Shown here: positions 9,971-20,807 of the stretch, piece by piece
Numbering within the stretch: position 1 is the stretch's first letter
Layout: each line of letters starts with the position of its first letter
Assembly: GCF_000988165.1 (NCBI RefSeq)
Contig: NW_020169352.1
Span: 1-27,178 of the forward strand
From: Vairimorpha ceranae
Taxonomy: Eukaryota; Microsporidia; Nosematidae
DNA: 27,178 nt
Direction: 5' to 3'
The notes under the pieces: generated by a model
Told to the model about the DNA's origin: nothing
Databases searched by the model: none
What the model saw: the letters and a program-made list of their open reading frames with translations, nothing else
Made by a program: the position numbers and the translations under genes

Positions 9971-11410
9971 TATGCTGAAAAAAAATCTGATGTTTAGCTT
10001 TATTTTATGGCAGCTTAAAACCTTTAACAAAATATTAAATAACAAAAATTACTGTATAATATATGTTTTTTGAATTTTCACTGCTTCTGTAAGTCTAAAC
10101 ATGTTATATTGCTCATATTAAAATATTTGTAAATTTTAGATATTTAATTAAAAAGAGTTTTTATTATTTTTTTTAACAAATTTTAAGTTTTTTGTAAGCT
10201 AAATAAATAAAAAAATAGATACACTTTCAAATGCCACATTTTATGTTCTTGAAATAATAAAAAGATATACAGATTACTATATCTATACTATATAGAACTT
10301 ATGAGAGGATGTAGTTAATTTTAATAAAATATAACATAGTTGTTGCAATGATGTATCAATAGTTTATACTTAATTTTACAAATAGTTGTAGTAAGTGTGG
10401 TTTGTTTAATGTAATGTTATATGAATTATTATAATAGTACTTCTTAATACGATATTACTATAACTTGTAGAATATTATAGTTGCTAACCATGCTTAGGCC
10501 TTCTTATTATTGTTAAAAAGCAGATTAAATATTACTTTTTTATGGTATTTATCTTTATCTCTGGCATTTGTAATAATGGAGAGACTTTATTTTGTGTTTT
10601 TTATTGACATAATTAGAGCTTTTGAATTATTTGTAGTACAATAAATAGTTATTACTATTTATAAATTTTTACAATCAGTTCATGCTAAGATATTTATATT
10701 TTACCCCAATAATTTTTAACGAAGCCAACTTTCAAATTACGTTTATTTATATAAATTTGTAAAGAATTACAATTATTGTAGCAACCTATTAAATAAGCTA
10801 CACTATTATTGTAATATTTTCTGTTGAATTATTTTCTTTTGTAAATTTGTGGTACTCTAGTTAATAATAATAAATCACTTTGTTTGAAAAGTAAAATATA
10901 ATTCATTAATCTTAAAACAGTAGTGTAAAAGTTTGTATTATTTTTATATTTAAGTTTTTTTAGCAATAAACTTTTTAATTAGATTGAGCAGCTTAAATTC
11001 ATAAAAAATACTTGAAAAAAAGGTATTTCATAAATTAAATAAACAAAAAAACTCTGTTAAAATTATTGTTATTTATGTCAATTTACATTTTAATTGTTTG
11101 AAAGTTAATATTGATTAGGTTACTGACCCACAGTCATTATAGGTTATTGTTTGTATATGGCAAGATTTTTAATTTATTAATGTAAAAACAAATCATTTTT
11201 TTATTTGTTGATAAAAAAATATTGAGCATAGTAACATTTACTAGATAATAATAGCAGGATACTTTTTAATTTAATAAATTTATTAAAAATTTGATGGTTG
11301 AATTTTTACACTTGTTATAAATATGAATAAACATTATATATGAAAAAATTATGATTATTTGCATTTACTTTAAGGGATAATAATTGTTATTACTACTTAA
11401 GAGAAAAAAA
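9971..11410. other. AT-rich spacer upstream of gene B
   Basis: Long A/T stretches with scattered short inverted repeats (for example ACTATAA...TTATAGT near 10459-10483). No coding frame or RNA gene can be supported. The last part must hold the gene B promoter. Confidence 0.55.
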
Positions 11411-11416
11411 ATTTGA

Positions 11417-11419
11417 CCC
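11417..11419 (+). promoter_or_regulatory. CCC-type start signal of gene B
   Basis: CCC lies 6 nt before the ATG at 11426, in the context GACCCATAATTATG. It is the same signal type and nearly the same spacing as for gene A, and supports this start codon. Confidence 0.65.
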
Positions 11420-11425
11420 ATAATT

Positions 11426-12997
11426 ATGTTTTTTTGTATTTTATTAATTGGTGCAACAAATGTTTCTGATTCTCATATAAATTACTTCAATAATCAATTT
11501 CATAGTAATTTATACAATTTTGTAAATACCGAAGAGTTTAAAAAACAAAATACAGTTCATAAAAACTCATTATGCAATGAGAAAATACAGAGAGAAAGTT
11601 ACTTAGAAGATGTACGTAATCAAAAAATTAACAAGTTCTGTATAAATAGTGACCCTACATATAAACAATATTACCAACATACACATGAAACAAATAGAAT
11701 GTTTTTAATTCCAAATAAAGATGATAAAGAGCTTTTTCAAAATACGGAAAGCACAGATTTTTTTGATCGGGATGACTTAATGGACGCTAGTACAAATACA
11801 GTATTTAAAAACGTTTTTACTAATACCACTCAGCACTTGAATGATATTTTAAGTGCTACAGATTTTTTACATACCAAAATAACAGAAAGAAATTCGTCAA
11901 TGATAAATAATGAGTATTTTTCTGCACAAGTTAAAACATGTCTAAATACTAATTTTCCTAAGCAAATTGAAAGTATAACGGATGTTCAAGAAAATAAATT
12001 TTTGATTGAACATCAAATATTTGATTATACTGATAATTACACAAAGCCCAATAATCAAAATATTGAAGATATAGTTATTGAAACTGATTTGTATAAAGAG
12101 ATTGACAGATACATTCATTGGGAGCCTAGTGAGTATGATGATAAAAAAAAATTGTATCAAAAGGTTGATTTTGAACATGGTAATAACAATTTAGTTGATT
12201 CTAGTTTTATACATTGTGCTATCAATAAAAATGCAAATGTTTCTACCAAAGAGGTTGGCGAATATTCTAATATTAACTTTAAAAAGTCTTTACATCATTG
12301 CGATTTAATTGCAAATTATACAAAAGAACAAAAAATAAAAAATACTTGTTTTGTTTTAGATTGTAAAACCACAAAAATATTTTCATCTGATAATTCATAT
12401 ATTGTGTTTGCAAGTACTATTAATATTTATAAAAAAGATTTACGAGCATTTAAGGATAAATTTTTTGAAAATGTAAGAAAACAATCAAACGGGAAACATA
12501 TTCAATGCAACTTGACTAAAAATTCAAAATATGTCTTTATTCGTCAGAGAATAACAACAAATTCTAAATGGTTTTTTACTTTTAGAAATTCGACTGTTAA
12601 ATTTCTTATAGATAATGTTAAAATGCTCCATTTATCAGCAAATACTAAAACATTAATTTTTGACTATTTTGAATTTCTTAGAAAATTTGCACAGTTTATT
12701 GCCAACTTTAAAAACTATATTCATTTGCAAAAATACAACTATTGTGATATAATTAGTAATATAACATTTATTGAAGCTATCAAGAGCAAAATGATTGTAA
12801 AATATAACTTTGAAAAGATAAAAATTTTGCTGCAGCAAATCGTTGAAAAAGATATAAATCCTAAATTTTTTAACTCAAAAGTCGAAAAAAAATTAATGCA
12901 TATTTTATGCAACATTCAATCGTTTGGAGAAAAATTTAAAATTCATTGTGAAAATATTACGGAATTGAAAGAGTTTTTTGATTTAAATAAATTTTAG
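11426..12997 (+). CDS. Gene B: predicted secreted protein, divergent paralog of gene A
   Basis: Product unrecognised, 523 aa. MFFCILLIGATNVSD gives a short hydrophobic N-terminus like that of gene A (MFFYVILNYAS). Residues about 15-339 are Asn/Asp/Thr-rich and do not align with gene A. Residues 340-523 do: FFENV (346-350), KNSKY, LHLSANTKTLI, the helix EFLRKFAQFIANFKNYIHLQ, KYNYC (Cys 440), PKFFNS and FFD near the end. In the central 25-residue block ending at the shared Cys, 9 positions are identical to gene A, and spacing across about 185 residues differs by only a few residues. No other membrane segment or known catalytic motif is visible. AATAAA overlaps the last codons. Codon use is strongly A/T-ending, as in gene A. 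The signal peptide and paralogy are visible; a role in interaction with the host cell is inference. Confidence 0.9.
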   Translation: MFFCILLIGATNVSDSHINYFNNQFHSNLYNFVNTEEFKKQNTVHKNSLCNEKIQRESYLEDVRNQKINKFCINSDPTYKQYYQHTHETNRMFLIPNKDDKELFQNTESTDFFDRDDLMDASTNTVFKNVFTNTTQHLNDILSATDFLHTKITERNSSMINNEYFSAQVKTCLNTNFPKQIESITDVQENKFLIEHQIFDYTDNYTKPNNQNIEDIVIETDLYKEIDRYIHWEPSEYDDKKKLYQKVDFEHGNNNLVDSSFIHCAINKNANVSTKEVGEYSNINFKKSLHHCDLIANYTKEQKIKNTCFVLDCKTTKIFSSDNSYIVFASTINIYKKDLRAFKDKFFENVRKQSNGKHIQCNLTKNSKYVFIRQRITTNSKWFFTFRNSTVKFLIDNVKMLHLSANTKTLIFDYFEFLRKFAQFIANFKNYIHLQKYNYCDIISNITFIEAIKSKMIVKYNFEKIKILLQQIVEKDINPKFFNSKVEKKLMHILCNIQSFGEKFKIHCENITELKEFFDLNKF

Positions 12998-14644
12998 TTT
13001 ATAAATATTTGTTTTTTCAATTTTGCAGAATAGTTGTTACCACTTTTTTTCATTGTTTAAAATAATCCAAATTGTATTAATATATACTAAAAATATTGTT
13101 TAGAAACTTAAATCAGCATTTCAGGCTTTTTATATGTCTTTATAGCTAGTTTAAAATTAAAAAAGATAATATATCAAATAATTTTGATTGCCATGATTTT
13201 AATTAAAGGGAAGCTTGTATATTAACATATTTTAAAAAACTATAACTATTAGAATATGCATATAATAACAAAAGATATTGTTTCAGTAAAAGATTGTTTT
13301 TATTTTTAATCAAGATTTGTCCCTTTAAACATTACAAACTAAACTGTTGAGATTAAAAAAAATAAAAAGATAAATTTAAGATTAATTAGTGTAAATTGCA
13401 ATTGGTTTTTAACTATTATAAATGCATGTTTGCTCAAAGAAATTGGAAATAAAAAAAATATGTTTTATCGTTAAAAGTATCTTAAAGCTAAATCTTTAAA
13501 TTTTCCTAAGTAATTATATGAAAAGTTATTAAGTTTTCAATGTATTAAGCTAAAGAATTCAATATAATATTTATAAACATATTATAAGGTTAATCAAATT
13601 AAAAAATAAATAATTTGTTTATCAAAAGAATAATCTTGTATAATAAAGAGATCAAAAAAAATATATCTGTTTAAAATTTTAGCAGGGTGTTAAAACTTTA
13701 AGTGTTGTTTTATACACGAACAAATAAATAACCCTCTATTACTAAATATTTTATCATTCTAAGCTTTGCTTTACGAGGCATCTTTGCGCCATGCATATTG
13801 TTGTTGGTGTTCCTTTTGTTGCACTGAACCTTTTCTCGTTTTTTTCATTATTTTTAGATCCTACTTTTTAAGTTTTTTTATTTATAAAAAAGTTTATTAA
13901 AATTTTTAGAGAGAAATTTTTAAAATGTGGTGAATACCACAATGTGACAGACAGGTTTATAAGAAAGGAGCTAGACGATAATTATTTAAATCTTTTACAA
14001 TTTTTTTTAAATTGTTTTTTATTTGTAACAAGCTGCTTCCTAATTTAAGTATTTTACTCCTTTCTAAGTTGTTAAGATAAAGCAGCCAACTATTTGTTTA
14101 GAAAAGTGAAGTATTACCAATTTTGTTACTAAGTTATTAGTCATTGACTTAAAAATATCCTTCTAGATTTTCTATCTATTCCTGTGTATAAATTATTTGA
14201 TTATATTTTTTACCATAAAAGTAATTATTTGGCTGTTATTTTTTTCAAATTGCCAAATGTTTTTAATATCTTTATCAATTTTGAATAAAAAATATTATTA
14301 ATAACTTAAAAATATAAAATAAACGTAATTTAAAAATTTTTCTCTGACTTTACAACAATAATACACGAATTTTGTAAAAAATTAATTAGAAAATTACAAT
14401 TTGGATAATAAATCGAATAATCATAAACTAAATCAAATAAAAAATTATTTTCTACAAATTTATAGATTGTAAAAATAAGTGATATAAATTTATAAGTTTA
14501 AAAAAAAATAAAATAACAAATTAACTCGGTCGCTAAACTTTAACAAATAATTTATATAAGCAAACATAATAAAGAATTCATTAAATCATTCTTGAATTTT
14601 AAAAGTTATAGAAATTACTTTATAAACAATAAATGTTGCACATA
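12998..14644. other. AT-rich spacer downstream of gene B
   Basis: Mostly A/T runs. One less AT-rich patch at about 13760-13850 can be read on the minus strand as a short Arg/Lys-rich run (MHGAKMPRKAKLRMI), too short to call a gene. AATACCAC occurs at 13933. No RNA gene was found. Confidence 0.5.
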
Positions 14645-15190
14645 AATATGTTTTAAAGCCGATAACATACATTTCTTTGTGTCGGCATTAATACATTTTT
14701 CGTAAACTTATTTTGTTGTTAGATTTTCTCGGCAAGCCTGTATAGTAGCATTGTAGTTTAGTGTGGTAGATATTAGGCGTCTCTTTCCGTATTCAAATAC
14801 AATAAAGTATTCTTAAAATTATCATAAATTTTACGAATTTAATTACTAAGTATCGTTTTTTAACATCTTTTATAAAAGCATATACAACTTATTTGGGGTT
14901 AAACTTGTGAATATCTGCCAACTCTTGCAAATACGCTTCTTTTTGAAAATAGCTTTGTAAAATATCTTTATTTATTGACTATTAATTACAAATTTTGTTA
15001 CGATAAGTTCTATCTCTTCTGCTATTGTTCATTTCTAAATGTTATAACCCTCCTTTATAATTTTATTTTAAATTTTCGATTATGGGAATTTAATTTTTCA
15101 ATAAACCAATTTGTCTTTGTCATAGATCAAGAGGCTACGACAATATCGCCAACCTTAGAAAGTTTTCTAACTCTAATCAATTTTAAATTT
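14645..15190 (-). pseudogene. Decayed minus-strand coding region, unrecognised
   Basis: Three protein-like minus-strand pieces lie in line. They are KLIRVRKLSKVGDIVVAS (within 15130-15190, then a stop and TNWFIEKLNSHNRKFKIKL), DILQSYFQKEAYLQELADIH (14966 downwards, stop, then VVYAFIKDVKKRYLV), and VFEYGKRRLISTTLNYNATI (14800 downwards, then QACRENLTTK, stop, VYEKCINADTKKC). Stops and shifts interrupt all of them. The order and the raised G/C of these patches suggest one eroded gene or transposon. No family is recognised. A plus-strand frame at 14975-15202 overlaps it and is probably a shadow, though I cannot exclude it. Confidence 0.35.
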
Positions 15191-15822
15191 CCAAAGAATT
15201 AAATGTATCAACAAAAATTACCATCTATATAAACTTGGTTCCTACTAAAATTAAAAAATTATTATCTCTCTAATTTATAAGCAATATCGAAAGATTGAAC
15301 AGTAGTTTGTGCTCAGTTTAATTTAAATTTATACTTACATTATTATTCAAAATTACAAAATAAAAAAAAGGTTAAAATTTTTATATCTTATAGAATTTAC
15401 AGTTTGCGTTAAACCACCTTCTAAACGTTATTCAACTTGCAAAAAACCAATTTTTCTCTGTTTATTAAGTTATTGATTAACTTTACTAAGATTTATATTT
15501 GTTTTATAGTTAGATTTATCTATTATTCTATTTTTATTTTAAATATTTAAACTCAATTTTTAAAGGTAGTCATACTTTTTAAATCTTAATTCTATTGCAG
15601 AGAATTAGAATTTTGTGATAATTTGATTGAATTACTATTGGTGTTAAAATACATAGAATTGATCTATTATATACTAGTATTTCTTAAATACATTGCGCTA
15701 AAATTTCTCACAAAAAAAAAGAAAGAAAATTATTCAACATTTGGAGGAGGTATTTTCTGTTGTTAAAAAATAGTGATGTAATTTTTTGACATAATGAAGG
15801 TTAATATTTATTGAATATATCA

Positions 15823-16010
15823 CATTCCCCTATCAAGACGTTTAGTCTTTAAATTTAACTCTCTAAAGCAGCGTCTCCAAATTTCTCTTCTTAATGTATC
15901 TTCGTGTTCTCTAACTTTATCTATATGAATCAACTTCACATGGAGTCGTAATTTTCTTGTATCTAAGAACCTACCCTTAAATATTGTTGTGGTCTTTCAT
16001 ATAATTATTA
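15823..16010 (-). pseudogene. Decayed coding fragment, RLHVKLxH-type, copy 1
   Basis: The minus strand reads FLDTRKLRLHVKLIHIDKV, REHEDTLRREIWRRCF and LKTKRLDRGM, then a stop at 15820-15822. The stretch is about 55 codons, strongly basic, and unlike the surrounding A/T runs. A related but shorter fragment sits at 16485-16605 on the same strand. Both look like remains of the same repeated protein, probably from a transposon. The family is not recognised. Confidence 0.4.
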
Positions 16011-16484
16011 TTTAATTTATCATTTTAAAATTTTCACAAAAATTATATTAAAAAGAAGGGAAAATGAATTTTAAAAGAAACAAAAATTTTTATAAAAAAA
16101 TAACATGAATAAAATAAACTTCAAAAAAACCAAAATTTACAACAAAAGCTTTATCCTAAAAACAGGCATGTCCCCTTAAAACACTTCAATTGTAAGCATA
16201 AAATTGTTAAATCTTCTAAATCCTTGCTTTGATGTGCTATTAATTAGCTTATAATATTTTTTATTTTATTGCGTTATTAACTGAAATTATAGCATTGATT
16301 AAACCATCAAAATTTTTACTGTCTATATTTTTATATGCATCGTTTAATTTTAAATAGCTTTAAATTTACTTTAGATATGCATTACACTTAATCTAAAATC
16401 ATTAATAAGCTTTATTTAATCCTATAAGTTTAAAAAACCTTTGTCGGAGTCCAACATGGGTCTAATAATTATGAATTATTTAAA

Positions 16485-16605
16485 TATAGACATATCTAAC
16501 CCTTCTCCTAGATGTTATGAGTTTTTCCATATGTGTTCCTTTCATTCTTACATCTGTAATTCTAACAAATAAAATTGCATGCGGGCTTTCTAGATAAAAA
16601 AAATT
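16485..16605 (-). pseudogene. Decayed coding fragment, RLHVKLxH-type, copy 2
   Basis: The minus strand reads LESPHAILFVRITDV, MKGTHMEKLITSRRRVRYV and then a stop. Aligned with the fragment at 15823-16010, the L, L-x-V-(K/R)-(I/L), (V/I), H-x-(E/D)-x-L and Arg-rich end fall in register. It is therefore likely a second, more eroded copy. No function can be assigned. Confidence 0.35.
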
Positions 16606-17029
16606 TATTTACGTATTTTAAGAAATTTCTAATAAAAATATACGCATTAATTTTCAAGTTGTTCTTAATATAAACCTAAGCCACTAATAATTTTATTTTG
16701 TATAAGAATAATAATTTTTATTATAAAGTACAGCTATCTGGAGTAGTTTGGTAAGATGCGGCCTGTTTGGAGATAAAATTCCAAAACGCTTCTAACGCTG
16801 CCGACTTTTCCACTTACCGTGTTAAAAATGTGTTTTGTTTAATTTATTTTGCACTATTGGTGCTTTGTTGTGGGTATGGTTTCTTTATAAATCCCCTTTG
16901 TTGTCTTCCATATTTTTTGTGGAATCAAATTTATTTATATTTTTAAGTTTTAGAATACACCAATGAATATATTGAACATAAAAGATTATTTGTTACTTTT
17001 ATTACAAGTTTCAATTTATAATCAAGCAT
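16606..17029. other. Spacer upstream of LINE copy B
   Basis: AT-rich, with a less AT-rich patch at about 16740-16900 that could be eroded LINE sequence. No frame is long or clear enough to call. Confidence 0.4.
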
Positions 17030-18155
17030 TCTATGTGGTAGTTATACCACACTATCATGCAAAAAAAGAATATATTCACCAACAGATGAACTTGAAAGAG
17101 GACTCGTATGTCTAGAACATTGATCTGAAATAATGTTATTAAAATTAATAAAAATTTTGAGGCGACATAATATGCAAATAGTAAACAAACGGCTATTCTT
17201 AAAATACGGGGACAAGAAAAAACACACTTATGGCCAATTAAAAACTTTATAAAAAACAAGTATAATGTTGAGATAACTGACACGAATAAAGAGAAAATAC
17301 TAGTAGCTCAGAAAGAATACCTTATACAACGATAATAACGAATCTTTGCATAAAAAGTTGTACAGTACTTCTTTTTTAATAAAACACATCGCTAAAAGGA
17401 TCGCCGATATATTAAGACATGGAAACATACCAGCAAGAAGAGAAAGATCACTTTGCTACCTTTAAGAAAAAACTTCTTAGTGAAAGAAAAGAATAAATCT
17501 TTGCACTGTAATATAGTGGGAGGAAAGTGTCAATTATATAGCATCTAAATGCGAAAAAATGCTGAGTAATTAATACAAAAGGAGGCATAATGAGATGGTG
17601 AAGAGCATACATTTACGTGCAATAAGTACAGAATTTATCTAGGAAGAAATTTAGAAACCATTTGGTACAGGACCCAGCACCTAACGAATATGTAAAAATA
17701 AGAGTCACCACTTTTATTTTAAGTGGCAAATAACTCCCTCCTAGCTTGTCTCCAAAATTAGGGGTAATTTATTACAAAAAAATAAATAGAAAATCAACAA
17801 ACACTATGATCAAAACAGATATATATAAAAAATAACATGCCCGATTTAGTAGCAATAGATAAGAAAAATATTTAATTATTGAAATAGGAATTATATTAAT
17901 TGAAAAATTGTAAAGAGTCGATTCAGAAAAACTTAGAAATTATAATGTACTAGTCAATTAACTTACTTAAATACATGACTTTAAATCTATTCTAATACCA
18001 TATGTGATAGTGTGGGAACTAACTATCGTGAAAGCACAAACAAAACGATAGATATTTCAACCAAGACAGAAACATACATTTAAAGAATAATACTAAAGAA
18101 AGCCTTAGAAAGTATTTTCTTTGACTATAGAAGGCAAAAGATATTGACCTGGTAG
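17030..18155 (+). mobile_element. Decayed LINE (R2/R4-like) C-terminal part, copy B
   Basis: Plus-strand pieces appear in LINE order, in shifting frames. These are ILRHGNIPARRERSLCYL (about 17415-17470), IASKCEKMLSN then RRHNEMVKSIHLRAIS (about 17540-17625), NMPDLVAIDKKN (about 17835-17870), LIIEIGI, SEKLRNYNVL, IPYVIVWE (about 17995-18020) and ALESIFFDYRRQK (about 18100-18135). The C...RRHN block followed by PD...(I)IE(I/V) is the layout of the restriction-like endonuclease at the C-terminus of R2-group LINEs; the PD pair is kept here. Numerous stops and shifts mean it is inactive. The upstream reverse transcriptase core is not seen. Minus-strand open frames over 17011-17283 are shadows. Confidence 0.65.
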
Positions 18156-18727
18156 ATGATAGTAAAGAGGGTTTGGCGTCTTCAAGCCCTGCTAAATCCC
18201 GATAGAACTTTAATTTCCTAAATAAAAAAGAAAACAGCTAATTCTTTATAATTAAGTTATTTTGTCTGATTAAGTAAAAAAAAGGAAAAACAGTTAAGAA
18301 AAACATTATTATTAAAATATAATTTTTACTAAAAAGCATTTTTCTTTGGAGCTTAATTTGTACAATGCTATGTCCAAAACCACCACTCTTCGACCCAAGT
18401 TCCTATTACTAATAAATAAAATTTATTTGTTATTGATTTATTACCCATTTCACAATCCTGTTATTATTTTTTTCATTGTAAAATATTTCAGTTAGAATTT
18501 TCTCTCCATCATTATAAATTTTTAAAACTTAATTTACTTTTATTGTAAAAATCAACTTTTTTGATCATAGTTGGTTTTGACATGTTAAATCCATACTATC
18601 ATTTTTTAATTGAATATAAAATGATATTGTAATTGCAAATTTAGATAAATTTAAAAATGTTTAAGCCTTTAAATGTTATTTTGGTTGCAGATAATTTTTT
18701 GTTCAAGACAAAAATAAGGTAATAATT
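18156..18727. other. Spacer between LINE copy B and broken gene C
   Basis: AT-rich, with a short less AT-rich patch at 18360-18405 (plus-strand reading MSKTTTLRPKFLL, too short to judge). No RNA gene or other element seen. Confidence 0.45.
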
Positions 18728-19628
18728 ATGCATTGAATCTAAGAATAAATACATCAGATATTTCAAGAGCATTTGAAAATGAAGGATTATGTGAAAATAA
18801 TGATATACAACAAAAGAGTCAAGAACTTGATAAAACAGATGATAAAAATTTAGATTTAAATCAACATGATTCTAATTTATTAAAAGATTTGACAGATTTC
18901 ACAAGTAAATATTTTAATAGTAGATTTAAAAATGTTGATTATAATTTATATAATTTTTCGTCTTCAATAACTGCAGAGAACAATTTGGTGCCACATAGTT
19001 TTACAAGAAGTACAGTTACTAAACATGTACCTAGAAAACAATATTGTACTTTTAAACAAACGACAAATGATACAAAGCGTCTTAAAATTTCAAACAGTAA
19101 TGAAAATGACACAGCTAAACATTCTCACATTAAGACGTCTTGGAATGATAATACTAATTTATTATTACATAAAAATCAAAATGATTTAATACAAGAGCAA
19201 TATGCTAATTCGAAAAATAATGCATTTTTGAGTTTTTTAAAAACTATAAGTGCAATTTATATTAATATAAAGAAATGGAAGATGCAATATTTTTTATATT
19301 CGTTAAATCTAGCATATAATCGACTTAGCAAATATGTCGAAGTTTTTAAAAAACTTTTAATTTTCGAATCGATTTGTAAAAATTTACACGTGTTTTGTGA
19401 TGGTTCTTTTGTAATCCTAATTGTTATTTTTATAAAGTTTATCGGTTACTATCTAGTATTGACAATAGATTCGATTCATTTTACAGCAGACTATTGGAAT
19501 TGAGAGATAGAATTGAAAAAAAGATTAGTCAGTCTACAATGAAATTTCTAAAAGATTATTTATATTATTTTATAACGTGGTATGCTGAGTACAATTATTT
19601 GTGTTTAAATAATTTTTTTGTTTTGTAA
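18728..19628 (+). pseudogene. Gene C: broken gene, possible third member of the gene A/B family
   Basis: An ATG at 18728-18730 sits in the context ATAATTATG, identical to the nine bases around the gene B start, but its frame stops after two codons. A long frame one shift away (no ATG, about 18718-19500) reads LNLRINTSDISRAFENEG, like the gene A N-terminus (ITNSDIKDL), then a Asn/Asp/Thr-rich acidic stretch. It ends with FLKTISAIYINIKKWK, YNRLSKYVEVFKKLLIFESI and CKNLHVFCD, which resemble gene A (YKCIVKFVIDLKSYIK, YNLKLTKYIVEDII, KNIYEVCMD). Around 19401-19445 the coding signal moves to another frame (IDNRFDSFYSRLLELRDRIE and on to a stop at 19626-19628). Start loss plus a second shift suggest a pseudogene. 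Family membership is plausible, not proven. Confidence 0.45.
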
Positions 19629-19688
19629 GTAAATTAACTAAAAAATATTTTATATCTAAAAACATCTATAATGCATATAAGCTTAAAT

Positions 19689-20651
19689 GGGTTTTCTGGA
19701 GCAAACTGCATACAATAAAAAAAGAAAGAAAAATGGGGGTTAAAAAATTAAAAGATTATTATTTGCTTAATTTGAAAAATAATTTAAGAATTTTGATGTA
19801 AATTTCAGAGAATACTTCAGGCGAGCTATTCATTATATATCTCCTTTTAAAAGTGTATTGGATGAGCCAGTTATCAATATTACAACACTTCACTTCACAC
19901 TATGCTCTTTTCTCATAGTACTCTTCATATGAGCCAAAAGCCCTTTTATGTTGTTGGTGGGTTCTATCGATTGCACAAAACCCTCTGAAAGATTAACTAC
20001 ATTATGCTCACATCCAAGTATGTACGTAGTTGCTGGATATGAAGAATAGCCGCCTGTATTAACAGTGCTACCAGGCAAAATCAATCCTCTAATAGACGAC
20101 ATTAATGCAGAAATTGTCCGATTTGGAAATCGTAATAAAAAAAATTTTAGCTCAGGCTTTGTCTATTTCATTAAAAATCAATATTGTATCTTAAGTATCA
20201 TCATCTAAACTTGTAGGATTTCAAATAATACCCCCTCTCGAAAAAACGTTTTCATAAACCTCGACAATTGCTCTATCTTCACCTAATAAAATAGGCCGCT
20301 TCAATAAAAACTGCCTAAATCAGTCAATTAAAAGACTTTTATATCTTTAAATGGTTGAATCTGCGATAAAATAAAAATGTGATAATTTATTATAGTTTAT
20401 ATCTAAAAGTAAAAATAAATTAAATGTCCAATTTTAGTCAATCGCACTGTAAACCTAAATAAAGAGCATTTTTTTGGCAATGCTTTTTTTACATCTATAG
20501 ACTATTTTGTTATTGCCTCTATTCTAACTGGTTATGGTACATTCATTCCCGCAGCTATCACATAATATAAAAGCTGCTATTATGCCAAAATTTAGTAAAA
20601 ATGTTTTAATTTCATACACATCTAAAAAAAAAACATTTGCACTAGAATAGC
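19689..20651 (-). mobile_element. Merlin/IS1595-like (ISXO2 transposase) remnant 3
   Basis: The end GGGTTTTCTGGAGCAAACTG (19689-19708) and its imperfect inverse at 20633-20651 (ACATTTGCACTAGAATAGC) bound 963 bp. The minus strand at 19890-20102 is open and reads GSTVNTGGYSSYPATT, HNVVNLSEGFVQ, TNNIKGLLAHMKSTMRKEH. This is the C-terminal half of an ISXO2-type transposase in which, compared with the usual DGYSSY and NxIEGxW(A/N)xxK blocks, the second Asp reads Gly and the last Glu reads Lys. The N-terminal half upstream (to about 20650) is full of stops. It is therefore catalytically dead. Its sequence differs from the DCWKGY-type remnants 1, 2 and 4, so it is another subfamily. Confidence 0.8.
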
Positions 20652-20677
20652 TTAATTTTTAATTTTAAACAACCCTT

Positions 20678-20807
20678 GCTTTTCTAGCGCAAACTGCCTA
20701 CTTGCCAGTTTTTTCTAATATAGAGCTAATTTTCTGCTTGTATATTAAATTTTATAACCCCTATTTTTAAAGAAAAATTATGGTGGACAGTTTGCACTAG
20801 AAGACCC
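20678..20807. mobile_element. 130-bp MITE-like element sharing ends with remnant 3
   Basis: GCTTTTCTAGCGCAAACTG (from 20678) and the inverse CAGTTTGCACTAGAAGACCC (20788-20807) are about 20-bp imperfect inverted repeats enclosing about 90 bp of non-coding AT-rich DNA. Both ends carry the same TTCTAGYGCAAACTG core as the ends of the neighbouring Merlin-like element, so this is best read as a non-autonomous derivative mobilised by that family. It lies 27 bp from remnant 3. Confidence 0.7.

Noticed and set aside
14735..14800. tRNA-like string TAGTTTAGTGTGGTAGA followed by TTCAAAT
   Set aside because: The D-stem, anticodon stem and T-stem do not pair. The minus strand reads as a coding remnant.
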